A stretch of 64,000 bases of DNA, taken from contig JBFLXH010000005.1 in assembly GCA_040757295.1 (NCBI GenBank), forward strand, positions 1 to 64,000, read 5' to 3'. The notes under the pieces are model-generated. The model did not search any database and was not told the origin of the DNA. It saw only the letters and a program-made list of their open reading frames with translations. This DNA comes from JAGXSE01 sp040757295 (GTDB lineage: Bacteria > Bacillota > PH28-bin88). A program made the position numbers and the translations under genes. The first letter of the stretch is position 1. Every line of letters begins with the position of its first letter. Shown in pieces: positions 9,312 through 18,135 of this stretch.

Positions 9312-10871
9312 CTATTCCAAATCCATCTTTTTGGAGCTGTTTTCTTCCTTCATTTTGATAATGGTGTCAATTCGCAAAATGGCTTCAGAAACTTCAGCCG
9401 CCGTTTTTAACGCATAAATCTTCACCAAGACAGGATCGGTAATACCAAGGGAATACATATTTGCCACTTCACCGGTGTCGCAATTAAGGGCAAAGGCCGG
9501 AGATTTATGCTCGGACTGGGCAGCCAGCACATCCCCCAGCTTTTCTAAGGGGTTAAAACCCGCATTGACTACAATCTGAGCAAAAGGCCTTTGCAGAGCT
9601 GTTACCACGCAATCAACCCCATAAGCGGCCATTCCCCGCATTTCCGCTTTTACTCTTTCAACCTCCCTGGCAGCAGCCAGCTCAATGGATCCCCCGCCTG
9701 GCACAATGCCGGATTTTACCGCGGCCTGGACTGAGGCAGCCGCATCTTTGGCGATCCGCTCACGTTCACCCACCACCTCTTCAGTGGCAGCTCCCACCAG
9801 AATGGTAGCCATGGGTTTGCCTGACCCGCCAATAATCCGGACATGCTCCAGTTTCTCGTCTAACAAGACCACTTTTGCAGACCCTAAGAATCTTGCTAAT
9901 TCGGCAGGTGTCCTTCTTAAACCGGTGCGCTTGACGGCCCGAGCTCCCGTATGTTCTGCGGCCTTCACCAGTTCTTTGTGAGAAACCCGCTGGACCACCA
10001 TTACTCCCGCATCAGTCAGCATTTCCTCTGCTTCGTCGTCCACCCCGCGGTCAACCAGTATTACCTTCACTCCGAGAGCAATGACTTTCTGCAGGTTTGA
10101 CCTGAATTCTTCCCGCAGGGCAAGGTACCGCTGAAACCCTGTTTCGGTGGCCAAGGCTTCTTCCTCCACGGTCTCTGGTTCAAGGGCGTCATCTACAACC
10201 AGCACGGGTGCATCAGTTACCTCCCGCGGCATATCCTTGTTCATAGTTTCTTTATTAATGATTAGTCCCTGAAAAACCATATTGGCTGCCGCAGCCTGGG
10301 CTACTACCGCTTCGGCCAACTGGAATTTGGGTTCCAACAGTTTTTCTTTGCCGATGAGCTTGGCGGCTTCCACTACCAGGTTAGCAATATCCTGGTACTC
10401 CCGTCCGGCAACCAAGGCAACCTCCAAGAGCCTGGGATCCTCTATTGTGTCTACAGGCTTTGCAACCTCATTAAAGTATTCGATGGCCCTTTTTACCCCT
10501 GCCCTGATCCCCTCGATTACCCGGGCCACAGGAACACCCTTAATCACCTGTTCCAAACCGCTGTTGACAAGGGCTCCGGCCATAATCGTGGTTGTAGTGG
10601 TGCCATCACCAATCTCATCCTGTTGGGCTTTGGCGGCGTTGATCAGCATCCTGGCAGCAGGATGATTGACCTCCATCAAATTAAGGATGGTCACACCATC
10701 ATTGGTAATGACCACCTCGCCAAAGCGATCTACTAACATGGTATCCAAACCTTTAGGGCCGATGGTGCCTTCCACAGCCGAAGCAATCGCCCTAATGGCA
10801 TTGGCATTGGTGATAAGGGCGGCTAACCGCTCGTCTACCTCTGCGTTTTGGTTAACCTGTTTCACACTCAT
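9312..10871 (-). CDS. Group III (archaeal thermosome-like) chaperonin
   Basis: 519 residues. The sequence is of the thermosome/CCT type, not GroEL: GPKGLDTMLVDRFG, TNDGVTIL (about 56-63), GDGTTTTT (88-95) for ATP binding, and VPGGGSIE near 380. Bacterial archaeal-type chaperonins placed inside the dnaK operon are known from Carboxydothermus hydrogenoformans and relatives and are called group III. They form two stacked rings with built-in lids and need no GroES. The gene lies between hrcA and grpE, where Bacillus has nothing, so it should be heat-induced through HrcA/CIRCE. No groES or groEL is in the window. Confidence 0.93.
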   Translation of the reverse strand: MSVKQVNQNAEVDERLAALITNANAIRAIASAVEGTIGPKGLDTMLVDRFGEVVITNDGVTILNLMEVNHPAARMLINAAKAQQDEIGDGTTTTTIMAGALVNSGLEQVIKGVPVARVIEGIRAGVKRAIEYFNEVAKPVDTIEDPRLLEVALVAGREYQDIANLVVEAAKLIGKEKLLEPKFQLAEAVVAQAAAANMVFQGLIINKETMNKDMPREVTDAPVLVVDDALEPETVEEEALATETGFQRYLALREEFRSNLQKVIALGVKVILVDRGVDDEAEEMLTDAGVMVVQRVSHKELVKAAEHTGARAVKRTGLRRTPAELARFLGSAKVVLLDEKLEHVRIIGGSGKPMATILVGAATEEVVGERERIAKDAAASVQAAVKSGIVPGGGSIELAAAREVERVKAEMRGMAAYGVDCVVTALQRPFAQIVVNAGFNPLEKLGDVLAAQSEHKSPAFALNCDTGEVANMYSLGITDPVLVKIYALKTAAEVSEAILRIDTIIKMKEENSSKKMDLE

Positions 10872-10909
10872 TCAGCTTTTTCTCACTTCCTTATAAACAT
10901 TCCGGTTAG

Positions 10910-11941
10910 TTACAGCATTTGCTTTATAGCGCGGGAAAGGGCCGCAGCTACAAATTCCACCAAACTGACCGCCTTGGCATAGTCCATGCGGGTTGGGCCA
11001 ATCAGGCCTACAGTCCCCAGCAGTTGGCCATCAAGCTGGTAGGTTGTTGTAACCAAGCTGCATTCGGAAATCCCTTCATGATTATTCTCCCCGCCAATCC
11101 GGATATTTAATCCAATATTGCCAGGATGCTCTAGGAGATCCCGCAGCACTTTGCCTTCCTCCAGAATGGACAGCAAACTCTTGATTTTAGTAATATCCTT
11201 AAATTCTGGCTGATTAAGGATATTAAGGGTGCCTCCCAAAAAAATCCTGTCATCCTTATTATCTGACGTCAACTGCTCCAAGGCCTCCAAAACCGTGCTG
11301 GCCAGCTTCTTTTGGAAAGACAGTTCAGACAGGATTTCATCAAAGGTATCCTCTTTCAACTGCTCCAATGCCAAGCCTTTTAGCTTGCTGTTTAATACTC
11401 TGGATACCCGCTCCAGATCATGCTCTGTTATCCCCGGGTGAATATCCAAGACCTGGTGTTCAACCACCCTGGTATTTGTGATTACTACCAAAAGGGCTTT
11501 TGTTGGCTCCACCTGCAGAAGCTGGATACGCTGGAAAGTGCTTCGGCCCATGGATGGAGCCAGAATAACAGCAGTTTGATGTGTCATTAATGATAAAAGA
11601 TTTGTAGAGCGCTGGATTAAATCCTCAATCTCAGTCATCTTCTGGGCAAATCGCTCTTGAATATACTCCCGCTCCTGAGGAGTGAGACAATACTTTTCCA
11701 TCAAACAATCCACATAGTAACGATAACCCCTATTAGAAGGGATGCGTCCTGCTGAAGTATGGGGTTGCTCGATGTAGCCCAATTCTTCCAAGTCAGCCAT
11801 CTCATTGCGGATGGTAGCGGGACTGACGCCAAGGTTATACTTCCGGGCAATGGTGCGGGATCCTACAGGCTCAGCGGTAAACACATAATCATTGACAATA
11901 GCTGCCAGCACTTTTTTCTTCCGCTCGTCAAGACCCATCAT
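10910..11941 (-). CDS. hrcA: Heat-inducible transcription repressor HrcA
   Basis: About 343 residues. An N-terminal winged helix (GLDERKKKVLAAIVNDYV, then GSRTIARKYNLGVSPATIRNEM) precedes the GAF-like dimerisation core. It represses CIRCE promoters, and its activity normally depends on chaperonin. The start is ATG at 11941 (AAGGAGG, 6 nt). The longer frame from 11962 starts inside CIRCE and is not credible. It is the first gene of the chaperone operon and so autoregulated. Confidence 0.95.
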   Translation of the reverse strand: MMGLDERKKKVLAAIVNDYVFTAEPVGSRTIARKYNLGVSPATIRNEMADLEELGYIEQPHTSAGRIPSNRGYRYYVDCLMEKYCLTPQEREYIQERFAQKMTEIEDLIQRSTNLLSLMTHQTAVILAPSMGRSTFQRIQLLQVEPTKALLVVITNTRVVEHQVLDIHPGITEHDLERVSRVLNSKLKGLALEQLKEDTFDEILSELSFQKKLASTVLEALEQLTSDNKDDRIFLGGTLNILNQPEFKDITKIKSLLSILEEGKVLRDLLEHPGNIGLNIRIGGENNHEGISECSLVTTTYQLDGQLLGTVGLIGPTRMDYAKAVSLVEFVAAALSRAIKQML

Positions 11942-11955
11942 TCCCCACCTCCTTG

Positions 11956-11982
11956 TTAGCACTCCATCCTCATGAGTGCTAA
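11956..11982. promoter_or_regulatory. CIRCE operator
   Basis: A perfect TTAGCACTC-N9-GAGTGCTAA inverted repeat, the known HrcA-binding element. It lies 15 nt upstream of the hrcA start and just downstream of the -10 box. Confidence 0.98.
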
Positions 11983-11993
11983 TGCCTAATTAA

Positions 11994-12022
11994 AAAATAT
12001 CACTAGCTCCTTTTTTTGTCAA
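11994..12022 (-). promoter_or_regulatory. Sigma-A promoter of the hrcA-dnaK operon
   Basis: On the minus strand, TTGACA (12022-12017), a 17-nt spacer and TATTTT (11999-11994). The predicted transcription start falls at the CIRCE edge. Confidence 0.85.
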
Positions 12023-12024
12023 GA

Positions 12025-13167
12025 CTAAGGAAGAGTTAACAAGAACTTCTGAAATGCCTCGTTGGCCAAAGGAAGACCCTGTCTGGTCAGGCGAAACCTT
12101 CCCCGATGTTTTTCAATTAAACCCAAGGTCATCAGCTTCGCCAACTGGCTGCCGTATACTTGCTCAAAGGGGACGCCGAAACGATGCTGAAAATCCATGG
12201 GGTGGTAGCCTTCCAAGAGCCTTAAACCCAAAAAAACGGTTTCAGCCATCTCAATTTCCGGCGGCAATGACTCCTTCTCCCCCACCGGCAATACTCCGCT
12301 GTTTACCATAACCAGGTAGGCATCCAGGTCTTTGGTGTTGGTCCAGCGCATCGACCCAAAATGGGAGGAGGCAGCTACACCTAAACCCAGGTACTCTTGG
12401 TTGCGCCAATAAAGGAGGTTATGTACAGATCTAAAACCTGGACGGGCAAAGTTGGATATTTCATAATGCAGGTATCCGGCTCCCGTCAAAGTATGAATGG
12501 TTAGTTCATGCATGTTAAGAACAGTCTCTTCTTCAGGCAGAGACAGCAATCCCATTTTAAATTGATCTTCCCACAGGGTGCCTTCCTCCAGCTTTAATCC
12601 ATAAGCCGCCAAGTGCTCCGGCTCCAAAGCAACCGCCCAGTTCAGGGTGTCCTGCCAGTCTTCCAGGCTTTGACCAGGCAACCCATACATCAAGTCAAGG
12701 TTAATATTAGCAAATCCCGCTTTTCTGGCCGCTCTTACAGTTATTTCAGTGTCCCGGGAGTTATGCGCCCGGCCCAGAAAGGATAAAAGCCGGTCCTGGC
12801 GGGCCTGGGCGCCAATAGACAAGCGGTTAAAGCCAGCTTGCCTCAGGGTTTCCAGTTGAGACTGTTCAATTGTAGCCGGATTGGCTTCCATGGTGATTTC
12901 CGCATCCGGTACCAGTTCAATCAACCCCATGATGCCAGTCAGGATCTCCGCCAACTGTTGCGGGCCTAAGAGGCTGGGAGTACCTCCGCCAAAATAAACC
13001 GAGACAGCCCTCCGTCCTGTTACAGCAGGATGATATAAAGCGAGTTCGGCGATTAGTCCCTGCCCGTAAGCCTGGTACCTGTTTTCCTCAGTTGGAAAGG
13101 AAATAAAATCACAGTAATTGCATTTTTGCCGGCAAAAAGGGACATGCAGATAGACGCCAAAATCCAT
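12025..13167 (-). CDS. hemW: Heme chaperone HemW (radical SAM)
   Basis: 380 residues beginning MDFGVYLHVPFCRQKCNYCD. Cysteines 12, 16 and 19 form the radical SAM cluster. The residue two after the last Cys is Phe, as in HemW, not the extra Cys of true coproporphyrinogen oxidase HemN. GGGTPSLL and the HemN C-terminal domain follow. HemW proteins bind heme and insert it into target proteins. ATG follows AAAAGGAGT. The lepA-hemW-hrcA order is conserved in Firmicutes. Confidence 0.93.
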   Translation of the reverse strand: MDFGVYLHVPFCRQKCNYCDFISFPTEENRYQAYGQGLIAELALYHPAVTGRRAVSVYFGGGTPSLLGPQQLAEILTGIMGLIELVPDAEITMEANPATIEQSQLETLRQAGFNRLSIGAQARQDRLLSFLGRAHNSRDTEITVRAARKAGFANINLDLMYGLPGQSLEDWQDTLNWAVALEPEHLAAYGLKLEEGTLWEDQFKMGLLSLPEEETVLNMHELTIHTLTGAGYLHYEISNFARPGFRSVHNLLYWRNQEYLGLGVAASSHFGSMRWTNTKDLDAYLVMVNSGVLPVGEKESLPPEIEMAETVFLGLRLLEGYHPMDFQHRFGVPFEQVYGSQLAKLMTLGLIEKHRGRFRLTRQGLPLANEAFQKFLLTLP

Positions 13168-13208
13168 ATGATACTCCTTTTTGAAATAATTATAAACCTA
13201 GTATAACA

Positions 13209-13234
13209 CAAATAAGGACTGCATTTTGCAGTCC
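13209..13234 (-). terminator. Hairpin terminator or attenuator before hemW
   Basis: A perfect 7-bp stem, GGACTGC/GCAGTCC, with a 5-nt loop is followed on the minus strand by TTATTTG. The U-tract is weak, so termination may be partial. Confidence 0.55.
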
Positions 13235-13444
13235 AAAAGCTCCCACTTTGCCGTTTACCGAGGGTTTCTGAACCTGCCCCAGCAGGTGGGTATCCTACCA
13301 GCAGCTTTTGTCTACCGAGCAAAGTCGGCCTGACAGCCACTTCCGGACACGGATTCCCGTAGAAACGGTGTTGGTTCAAAACACAAACGGTTCAACACGA
13401 ACATCGCAGGATATAATCTTTTTTTGCCCTTCAATCTACCGGGC
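13209..13444 (-). ncRNA. Candidate structured RNA or hemW leader (unclassified)
   Basis: A transcript of about 236 nt is inferred between a good promoter (13451-13480) and a hairpin at 13209-13234. It would begin with a GCCC..GGGC hairpin. It contains ACCTGC-TGGG-GCAGGT (13272-13287), GTGTT..AACAC, ACGG-GAAT-CCGT and CCGA..TCGG hairpins, and ends in GGACTGC-AAAAT-GCAGTCC. I could not match it to 6S, SRP, RNase P, tmRNA, T-box or a riboswitch class that I know. There is no protein frame of note. It may be free-standing or an attenuated leader of hemW, whose ATG is 42 nt further on. Confidence 0.45.
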
Positions 13445-13450
13445 AAAGCT

Positions 13451-13480
13451 ATCATACTATGATCCGGCTCCCGGTGTCAA
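13451..13480 (-). promoter_or_regulatory. Sigma-A promoter upstream of the hemW RNA
   Basis: On the minus strand, TTGACA (13480-13475), an 18-nt spacer and TATGAT (13456-13451). Confidence 0.7.
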
Positions 13481-13513
13481 AGGGAAATTATTAGGAAAGG
13501 AAATCTAGGTGTT

Positions 13514-13871
13514 CAGTAGTCAGACCCCCTCGCCGCCTATAGCGGCACCATCGAAAGAGGAAAATTTTATTTTCAGGGTAGAATTCAAAATACCTCGGGG
13601 GATAATCGGATGCATTGGTGATTACCGGAGTAAAACATTACGGCGCATTAGTTCAAAGAGCGAAGAAGCCTGAGGATAAGCCGCAGCCGGTGTTTGAGGG
13701 CCTTTAGGCCCGAGTTCCAGTGCGGCATGAATACCCGCAAGGGGCAGGCCGTCCGGCTAAGGCGGCAAAGCCGCCAAGCCTCCCGCACGGCGACTGAGCT
13801 CGTTCGGGAATAAGAGCGCCGTCCTTTACGGAGGTAACACCAAGGCAGCCAAGCAGCTTTCCTAAAAACCT
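13514..13871. repeat. Long dispersed repeat, copy A
   Basis: About 358 bp, matching 50119-50445 in inverted orientation. Shared landmarks are GGCGGCAAAGCCGCC, GAGGGCC..GGCCC, AACACCAAGGCAG and GTGATTACCGG. It is rich in hairpins and has no conserved reading frame. It fills most of the hemW-lepA gap. Confidence 0.85.
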
Positions 13872-13879
13872 GGGGACTT

Positions 13880-13921
13880 CTTTCTCCCCTTCTGACTTCT
13901 GACTTCTGACCACTGACTACT
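13880..13921. repeat. Degenerate TGACTTC short repeat tract
   Basis: TCTGACTTCTGACTTCTGAC and its continuation lie just before lepA's end. Related TCAGAATTCAGAAGTCAG-type tracts occur at 15.83-15.93, 38.50-38.53 and 50.03-50.10 kb. Confidence 0.7.
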
Positions 13922-13923
13922 TA

Positions 13924-15735
13924 TCATTTATCTACTTGCAGCACAGCCATAAAGGCTTCCTGGGGAATTTCCACATTTCCTACCTGCTTCATCCGGCGCT
14001 TTCCTTCTTTTTGTTTTTCCAAGAGCTTCCGCTTACGGGTTACATCTCCGCCATAGCACTTTTCCAAGACGTTTTTCCGCATCGCCTTGACCGTATCCCG
14101 GGCGATAACCTTATTCCCAATAGCAGCCTGGATAGGTATTTCAAAAAGGTGCCGGGGAATCAGTTCCCGCAGCTTTTCCGTCAGAGATCTGCCCCGGTGA
14201 TAAGCTCTGTCCCCGTGAACAATACAAGACAAGGCGTCCACCACTTCTCCGGCAATAAGGATATCCAGCTTAACCAACTGGGATTCCCGGTAGCCAATTA
14301 ACTCGTAATCCATAGAGGCATAACCTCTGGTGCGAGATTTGAGGATATCAAAAAAGTCATAAATGATCTCACTTAGGGGCAATTCATATTCCAACATAAC
14401 TCTTTTTTCCGACAGGTATTCCATATTAGAGAACTGCCCGCGCCGGTCCTGGGCAAGTTCCATTACCGATCCCACATAGTCAGTAGGTACCATGATCGTG
14501 GATTTTACATAGGGCTCTTCCATCTTTTCAATGAAGTTTGGCAGCGGCAGGGCTGCAGGGTTATCAACCTCCAAGACTTCACCGTCAGTTTTCGTAACCC
14601 GGTAAATTACGTTGGGCGCTGTGGTTATTAGCTCCAGCTTGTATTCCCGCTCCAACCGCTCCTGGATTATTTCCATATGCAAAAGGCCCAAAAACCCGCA
14701 GCGGAAACCAAAGCCCAGGGCCAAAGAAGATTCCGGTTCAAAAACCAAAGAAGCGTCATTAAGTTTTAGTTTTTCCAAGGCATCCCGCAAATCTTCATAC
14801 TGAGCCGTGTCTACCGGATAAAGGCCGCAGAATACCATTGGCGTAACCCGGCGGTATCCCGGCAAAGGTAGGGCTGCCGGTGTCTTCCCACCGGTAATCG
14901 TATCCCCAACGCTGGTGTCTTTGACATTTTTGATACTGGCAGTCAAAAAACCTACTTCCCCTGCCGACAAGGATTCTGCTTGCCGCATGGCCGGTGTGAA
15001 AACCCCAACTTCATTTACCTCAAAGGTTTTACCCGTGGACATCATTTTTATTTCCATACCCTTTTTTAAGCTGCCTTCAACTAAACGCACGTAAGGCACG
15101 GCGCCACGGTAGGAATCAAAATGAGAATCAAAAATAAGGGCCCTGAGCGGAGCCTCAGCGGCCCCAGTTGGAGGAGGAATTCTCCGCACGATAGCCTCCA
15201 AGATTTCCACTGTACCGAGCCCGGTCTTGGCTGAGGCCAGAATAGCATCGGAAGCATCCAATCCAATAACGTCTTCAATTTCCCGCTTCACCCGCTCTGG
15301 GTCTGCGCTAGGCAGGTCTATTTTGTTAATAATAGGAATTATCTCCAGGTCGTGCTCCATGGCCAGGTAGACGTTAGCCAGGGTCTGAGCCTCAATCCCC
15401 TGGGAAGCGTCCACTACCAGCAGGGCCCCTTCACAGGCAGCAAGGCTGCGGGATACTTCATAGGTAAAATCAACATGACCGGGTGTATCAATCAAATTCA
15501 ATACATAATCCAGCCCGTCTTTGGCACGGTAGTTCAATCTAACAGCCTGTAACTTAATGGTAATCCCCCGCTCCCGCTCCAGGTCCATCTGATCCAATAC
15601 CTGTTCAGCCATTTCCCGGGAAGAAAGGGCGCCGGTGAATTCAAGCAGGCGGTCAGCCAGGGTTGATTTTCCATGGTCAATATGGGCAATGATGCAAAAA
15701 TTCCGGATAAACTGTTGTCCCCGAGCACCGCTCAT
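13924..15735 (-). CDS. lepA: Elongation factor 4 (LepA)
   Basis: A 603-residue translational GTPase. It has G1 AHIDHGKSTL, G2/G3 with RGITIK and DTPGHVDF, G4 NKID, EF-G-like domains, and the LepA-specific C-terminus (RKRKLLEKQKEGKRRMKQ). It acts on ribosomes during initiation or back-translocation. The ATG at 15735 suits the family. It is followed by hemW and hrcA as in Bacillus, but here about 750 bp of repeat and RNA sequence separates lepA from hemW. Confidence 0.97.
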   Translation of the reverse strand: MSGARGQQFIRNFCIIAHIDHGKSTLADRLLEFTGALSSREMAEQVLDQMDLERERGITIKLQAVRLNYRAKDGLDYVLNLIDTPGHVDFTYEVSRSLAACEGALLVVDASQGIEAQTLANVYLAMEHDLEIIPIINKIDLPSADPERVKREIEDVIGLDASDAILASAKTGLGTVEILEAIVRRIPPPTGAAEAPLRALIFDSHFDSYRGAVPYVRLVEGSLKKGMEIKMMSTGKTFEVNEVGVFTPAMRQAESLSAGEVGFLTASIKNVKDTSVGDTITGGKTPAALPLPGYRRVTPMVFCGLYPVDTAQYEDLRDALEKLKLNDASLVFEPESSLALGFGFRCGFLGLLHMEIIQERLEREYKLELITTAPNVIYRVTKTDGEVLEVDNPAALPLPNFIEKMEEPYVKSTIMVPTDYVGSVMELAQDRRGQFSNMEYLSEKRVMLEYELPLSEIIYDFFDILKSRTRGYASMDYELIGYRESQLVKLDILIAGEVVDALSCIVHGDRAYHRGRSLTEKLRELIPRHLFEIPIQAAIGNKVIARDTVKAMRKNVLEKCYGGDVTRKRKLLEKQKEGKRRMKQVGNVEIPQEAFMAVLQVDK

Positions 15736-15827
15736 TTTTTAGCTCCCTTCAAATTGCATACTTCAAACTATTATAGCATTCCCTGTTGAAGGGAACAACT
15801 TAGCTACAGATTTAAGATAAAAGTACT

Positions 15828-15930
15828 ACTAGGAGTCAGAAGTCAGGAGCCAGAATGAAAGAGCGGTTTATCGTCTCGGGGCATTTTTGAATTCTGTCTA
15901 CTGACTTCTGAATACCTGAATAGTAACAGA
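15828..15930. repeat. Degenerate GTCAGAAGTCAGG repeat tract between murJ and lepA
   Basis: It contains GGAGTCAGAAGTCAGGAGCC and, inverted, CTACTGACTTCTGAATACC followed by TGAATAGTAACA. The last phrase recurs at 38516-38530. Confidence 0.7.
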
Positions 15931-15938
15931 TAAAAAGT

Positions 15939-17522
15939 CTACCCCGGAAGCGGGTTGGTTTTACCCCGCCGCAGTCTTTGGCGCAGCATAGCCAAAATCA
16001 TGGCGGCTTCCTCCATTTTTAACGCTAAAGTTAGCCCGGCATAAACTGCGCCGCCAGCAGAAACGGCTAGAGCCACCTGGACAGCCTGATACAGTTTGTT
16101 GGTTAAGTCTAACGTTTGTCCCAGATAGGATGCAATACCGTAGGCAACCAGCCCCATGGCTAAGGAGGCAAAAAGGCTTTTAGCAAAGGACGTAATGATC
16201 CGCCAGCCGTCAACCCCGTGGATTTTGCGGCGCAGGATTACCAATAAGATCAGCATGTTAAAGCCGCCGGCAATGGAATAAGCCAAGGCAAGCCCTCCTT
16301 CAGCCATAGGCTTGATCAACAGAAAATTAAGAGCAATATTTAGCGCAATGGTTGCCACCCCTACGGTTACTGGTGTCCTGGTATCCTGCAGGGCGTAGTA
16401 CACCCTGTTCAGCAATTGAATCGAAGCGTAGGCAGCCAATCCGAGGGAATAGAACACCAGTACATGGGCCGTCGCCCGGGTAGCCTCAGCAGTAAACATG
16501 CCTTGTTCAAATAAAAACCTTACTACCGGTACGCCAATAGCGATAAATCCAACTGCAGCCGGCAGGTTGACAAAGAGCACGGAACGCAAACTTAAAGAAA
16601 CACTGCGGCGAAATTGTTCCATTTCGCCCCGGGCGGCATTGCCAGTCAGAGTAGGGAATACAGCTACAGATACAGCAATGGCGAAAATGCCGATGGGCAG
16701 CATCATTAGCCGCTGTCCTGTCCGGAGAGCCGCTACGGCGCCTGGAGCAAGAGTGGACGCCAGATTTTGATTTACGAAGACATTTAATTGAATTACCGAA
16801 AGACCAATCAATACCGGGAGCATTAAACGGGCAACCTTTTGCACACCGGGGTGTTTTAGATTAAAAGAAAAATGATAGCGCAGCCCTTTTCTTAAGAGTT
16901 GAGGAAGCTGGACGCCGAAATTAGCCATTGCGCCCACTACCACACCAATAGAAAAACCGGCGATGCCGTACCATTTGGAAAGGATCAGACCAACCAGCAC
17001 AATGCACAAATTATATAACACCGCACCCAAGGCAGGAGGGAGAAATTGTTTGTAGGAGTTCAAGATCCCCATGGAAATGCCGCTTAAAGCCATAAAGATG
17101 ACCTGGATGAACATGATTCTGGTTAACTTTACAGTTAAATCCATGCTTTCGGGGGAAAAACCAGGCACCAGGAAATATACCAGCTGAGGGGTAAAAATGA
17201 TGCCAAGTAAAACCCCAAAAAACATTACGACCATGATCAGGTTAAAAAGAATACTTGCCATTTCCCAGGCCTCTTCTTCCTTCTCAGTGGCCAAATAGCC
17301 GGTAAAAACCGGAATGAAAGAAGAGCTTAAAGCTCCGCCCACCAGCAGCAAGTATAAAAAATCAGGGATGGAAAAAGCCGCATTATAAACATCGGTGAGC
17401 CTGTTTTGGCCAAAACGGGCATAAATGACAACATCCCGGAGATACCCCAGGATGCGCGAGGCAATCATGGCTACCATAATAATTCCCACTGCCTTGACTA
17501 CCCGTTTATCACCAGAAGTCAT
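15939..17522 (-). CDS. murJ: Lipid II flippase MurJ
   Basis: About 527 residues, polytopic with around 14 membrane helices. It opens with KAVGIIMVAMIASRILGYLR and contains GRFG-like ARFGQNRLTDVYNAAFSIPD, as in MviN/MurJ of the MOP superfamily. It flips lipid II across the membrane for peptidoglycan synthesis. I start at ATG 17522, preceded by AAGGGGG at 7 nt; the open frame extends 17 codons upstream without a ribosome site. It sits between the YqxA-like gene and lepA. Confidence 0.94.
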   Translation of the reverse strand: MTSGDKRVVKAVGIIMVAMIASRILGYLRDVVIYARFGQNRLTDVYNAAFSIPDFLYLLLVGGALSSSFIPVFTGYLATEKEEEAWEMASILFNLIMVVMFFGVLLGIIFTPQLVYFLVPGFSPESMDLTVKLTRIMFIQVIFMALSGISMGILNSYKQFLPPALGAVLYNLCIVLVGLILSKWYGIAGFSIGVVVGAMANFGVQLPQLLRKGLRYHFSFNLKHPGVQKVARLMLPVLIGLSVIQLNVFVNQNLASTLAPGAVAALRTGQRLMMLPIGIFAIAVSVAVFPTLTGNAARGEMEQFRRSVSLSLRSVLFVNLPAAVGFIAIGVPVVRFLFEQGMFTAEATRATAHVLVFYSLGLAAYASIQLLNRVYYALQDTRTPVTVGVATIALNIALNFLLIKPMAEGGLALAYSIAGGFNMLILLVILRRKIHGVDGWRIITSFAKSLFASLAMGLVAYGIASYLGQTLDLTNKLYQAVQVALAVSAGGAVYAGLTLALKMEEAAMILAMLRQRLRRGKTNPLPG

Positions 17523-17603
17523 ACCGCGGCCCCCTTTCTGACAATTTATCATACCATAATTATCCTCAGGCAAGCAATCGGTTTCGGCTACGGCGCCATA
17601 CGG

Positions 17604-17972
17604 CTACTGGGCTCCCGCCCAGTAGTCGCGGGCGATGTTTTGGGCCTCTTCCAAGGTACGCTGTACCGCTTCCCTTAATGCAGCTGCTGCTTCATGCCCC
17701 CTGGTTTTAGCTTTACGTGCAATTCGAGCCGATTTGCCTACTGCCTCGCTTACCCGGGAATTGAGTCCCGTTAGCTTTTCCGCCTGCACCGGCAGAGGAA
17801 GGTTGGTACCTATCAGTGTAATGGTTATTTCACCGGTAGCACCGGGGCCAATTTTGATTAACCCCGGATTCTCTATGCCAAGCATAATGTCTATTTTGTT
17901 GGAGGTGTAATTAAGGCCAAAAATAAACCCGAAAAGAACCAGCAATAGCAGTATCATTTTTGTCCACCTCAT
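17604..17972 (-). CDS. Small membrane-anchored protein, YqxA-like by position
   Basis: 122 residues. One N-terminal hydrophobic segment (about 5-24, ILLLLVLFGFIFGL) acts as signal or anchor, followed by a soluble part and a Lys/Arg/Ala-rich helical C-terminus. I do not recognise a family by motif. In Bacillus the small membrane protein YqxA lies in the same place, after spoIIP and before lepA, with similar size and topology, so homology is plausible but unproven. Confidence 0.65.
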   Translation of the reverse strand: MRWTKMILLLLVLFGFIFGLNYTSNKIDIMLGIENPGLIKIGPGATGEITITLIGTNLPLPVQAEKLTGLNSRVSEAVGKSARIARKAKTRGHEAAAALREAVQRTLEEAQNIARDYWAGAQ

Positions 17973-18053
17973 GTTATCCCCTCACGCACTAATGTCACTT
18001 ATATACCTTGTCCTTTTTTTGCCAAATTAATACCCCAGGATTACTGGGGGAAG

Positions 18054-18080
18054 CAAAAAAGGGAGAGGTCCTCTCTCCCA
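18054..18080 (-). terminator. Intrinsic terminator after spoIIP
   Basis: On the minus strand, TGGGAGAG..CTCTCCC is followed by TTTTTTT. Confidence 0.8.
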
Positions 18081-18135
18081 GGATGTTGGCGATTCTTATT
18101 CGGCTGGCCTTTGTTACAGTCTTTGGCGGCCAGTT

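Noticed and set aside
9312..10871. GroEL (group I chaperonin)
   Set aside because: Motifs and length match thermosome-type proteins, and no groES is adjacent.
12025..13167. Oxygen-independent coproporphyrinogen III oxidase HemN
   Set aside because: The fourth HemN cysteine is replaced by Phe (CNYCDF), which marks HemW.
13209..13444. 6S or SRP RNA
   Set aside because: It does not form one long rod, its ends pair locally, and the SRP GGAA/AGCA loop pair is not present as expected.
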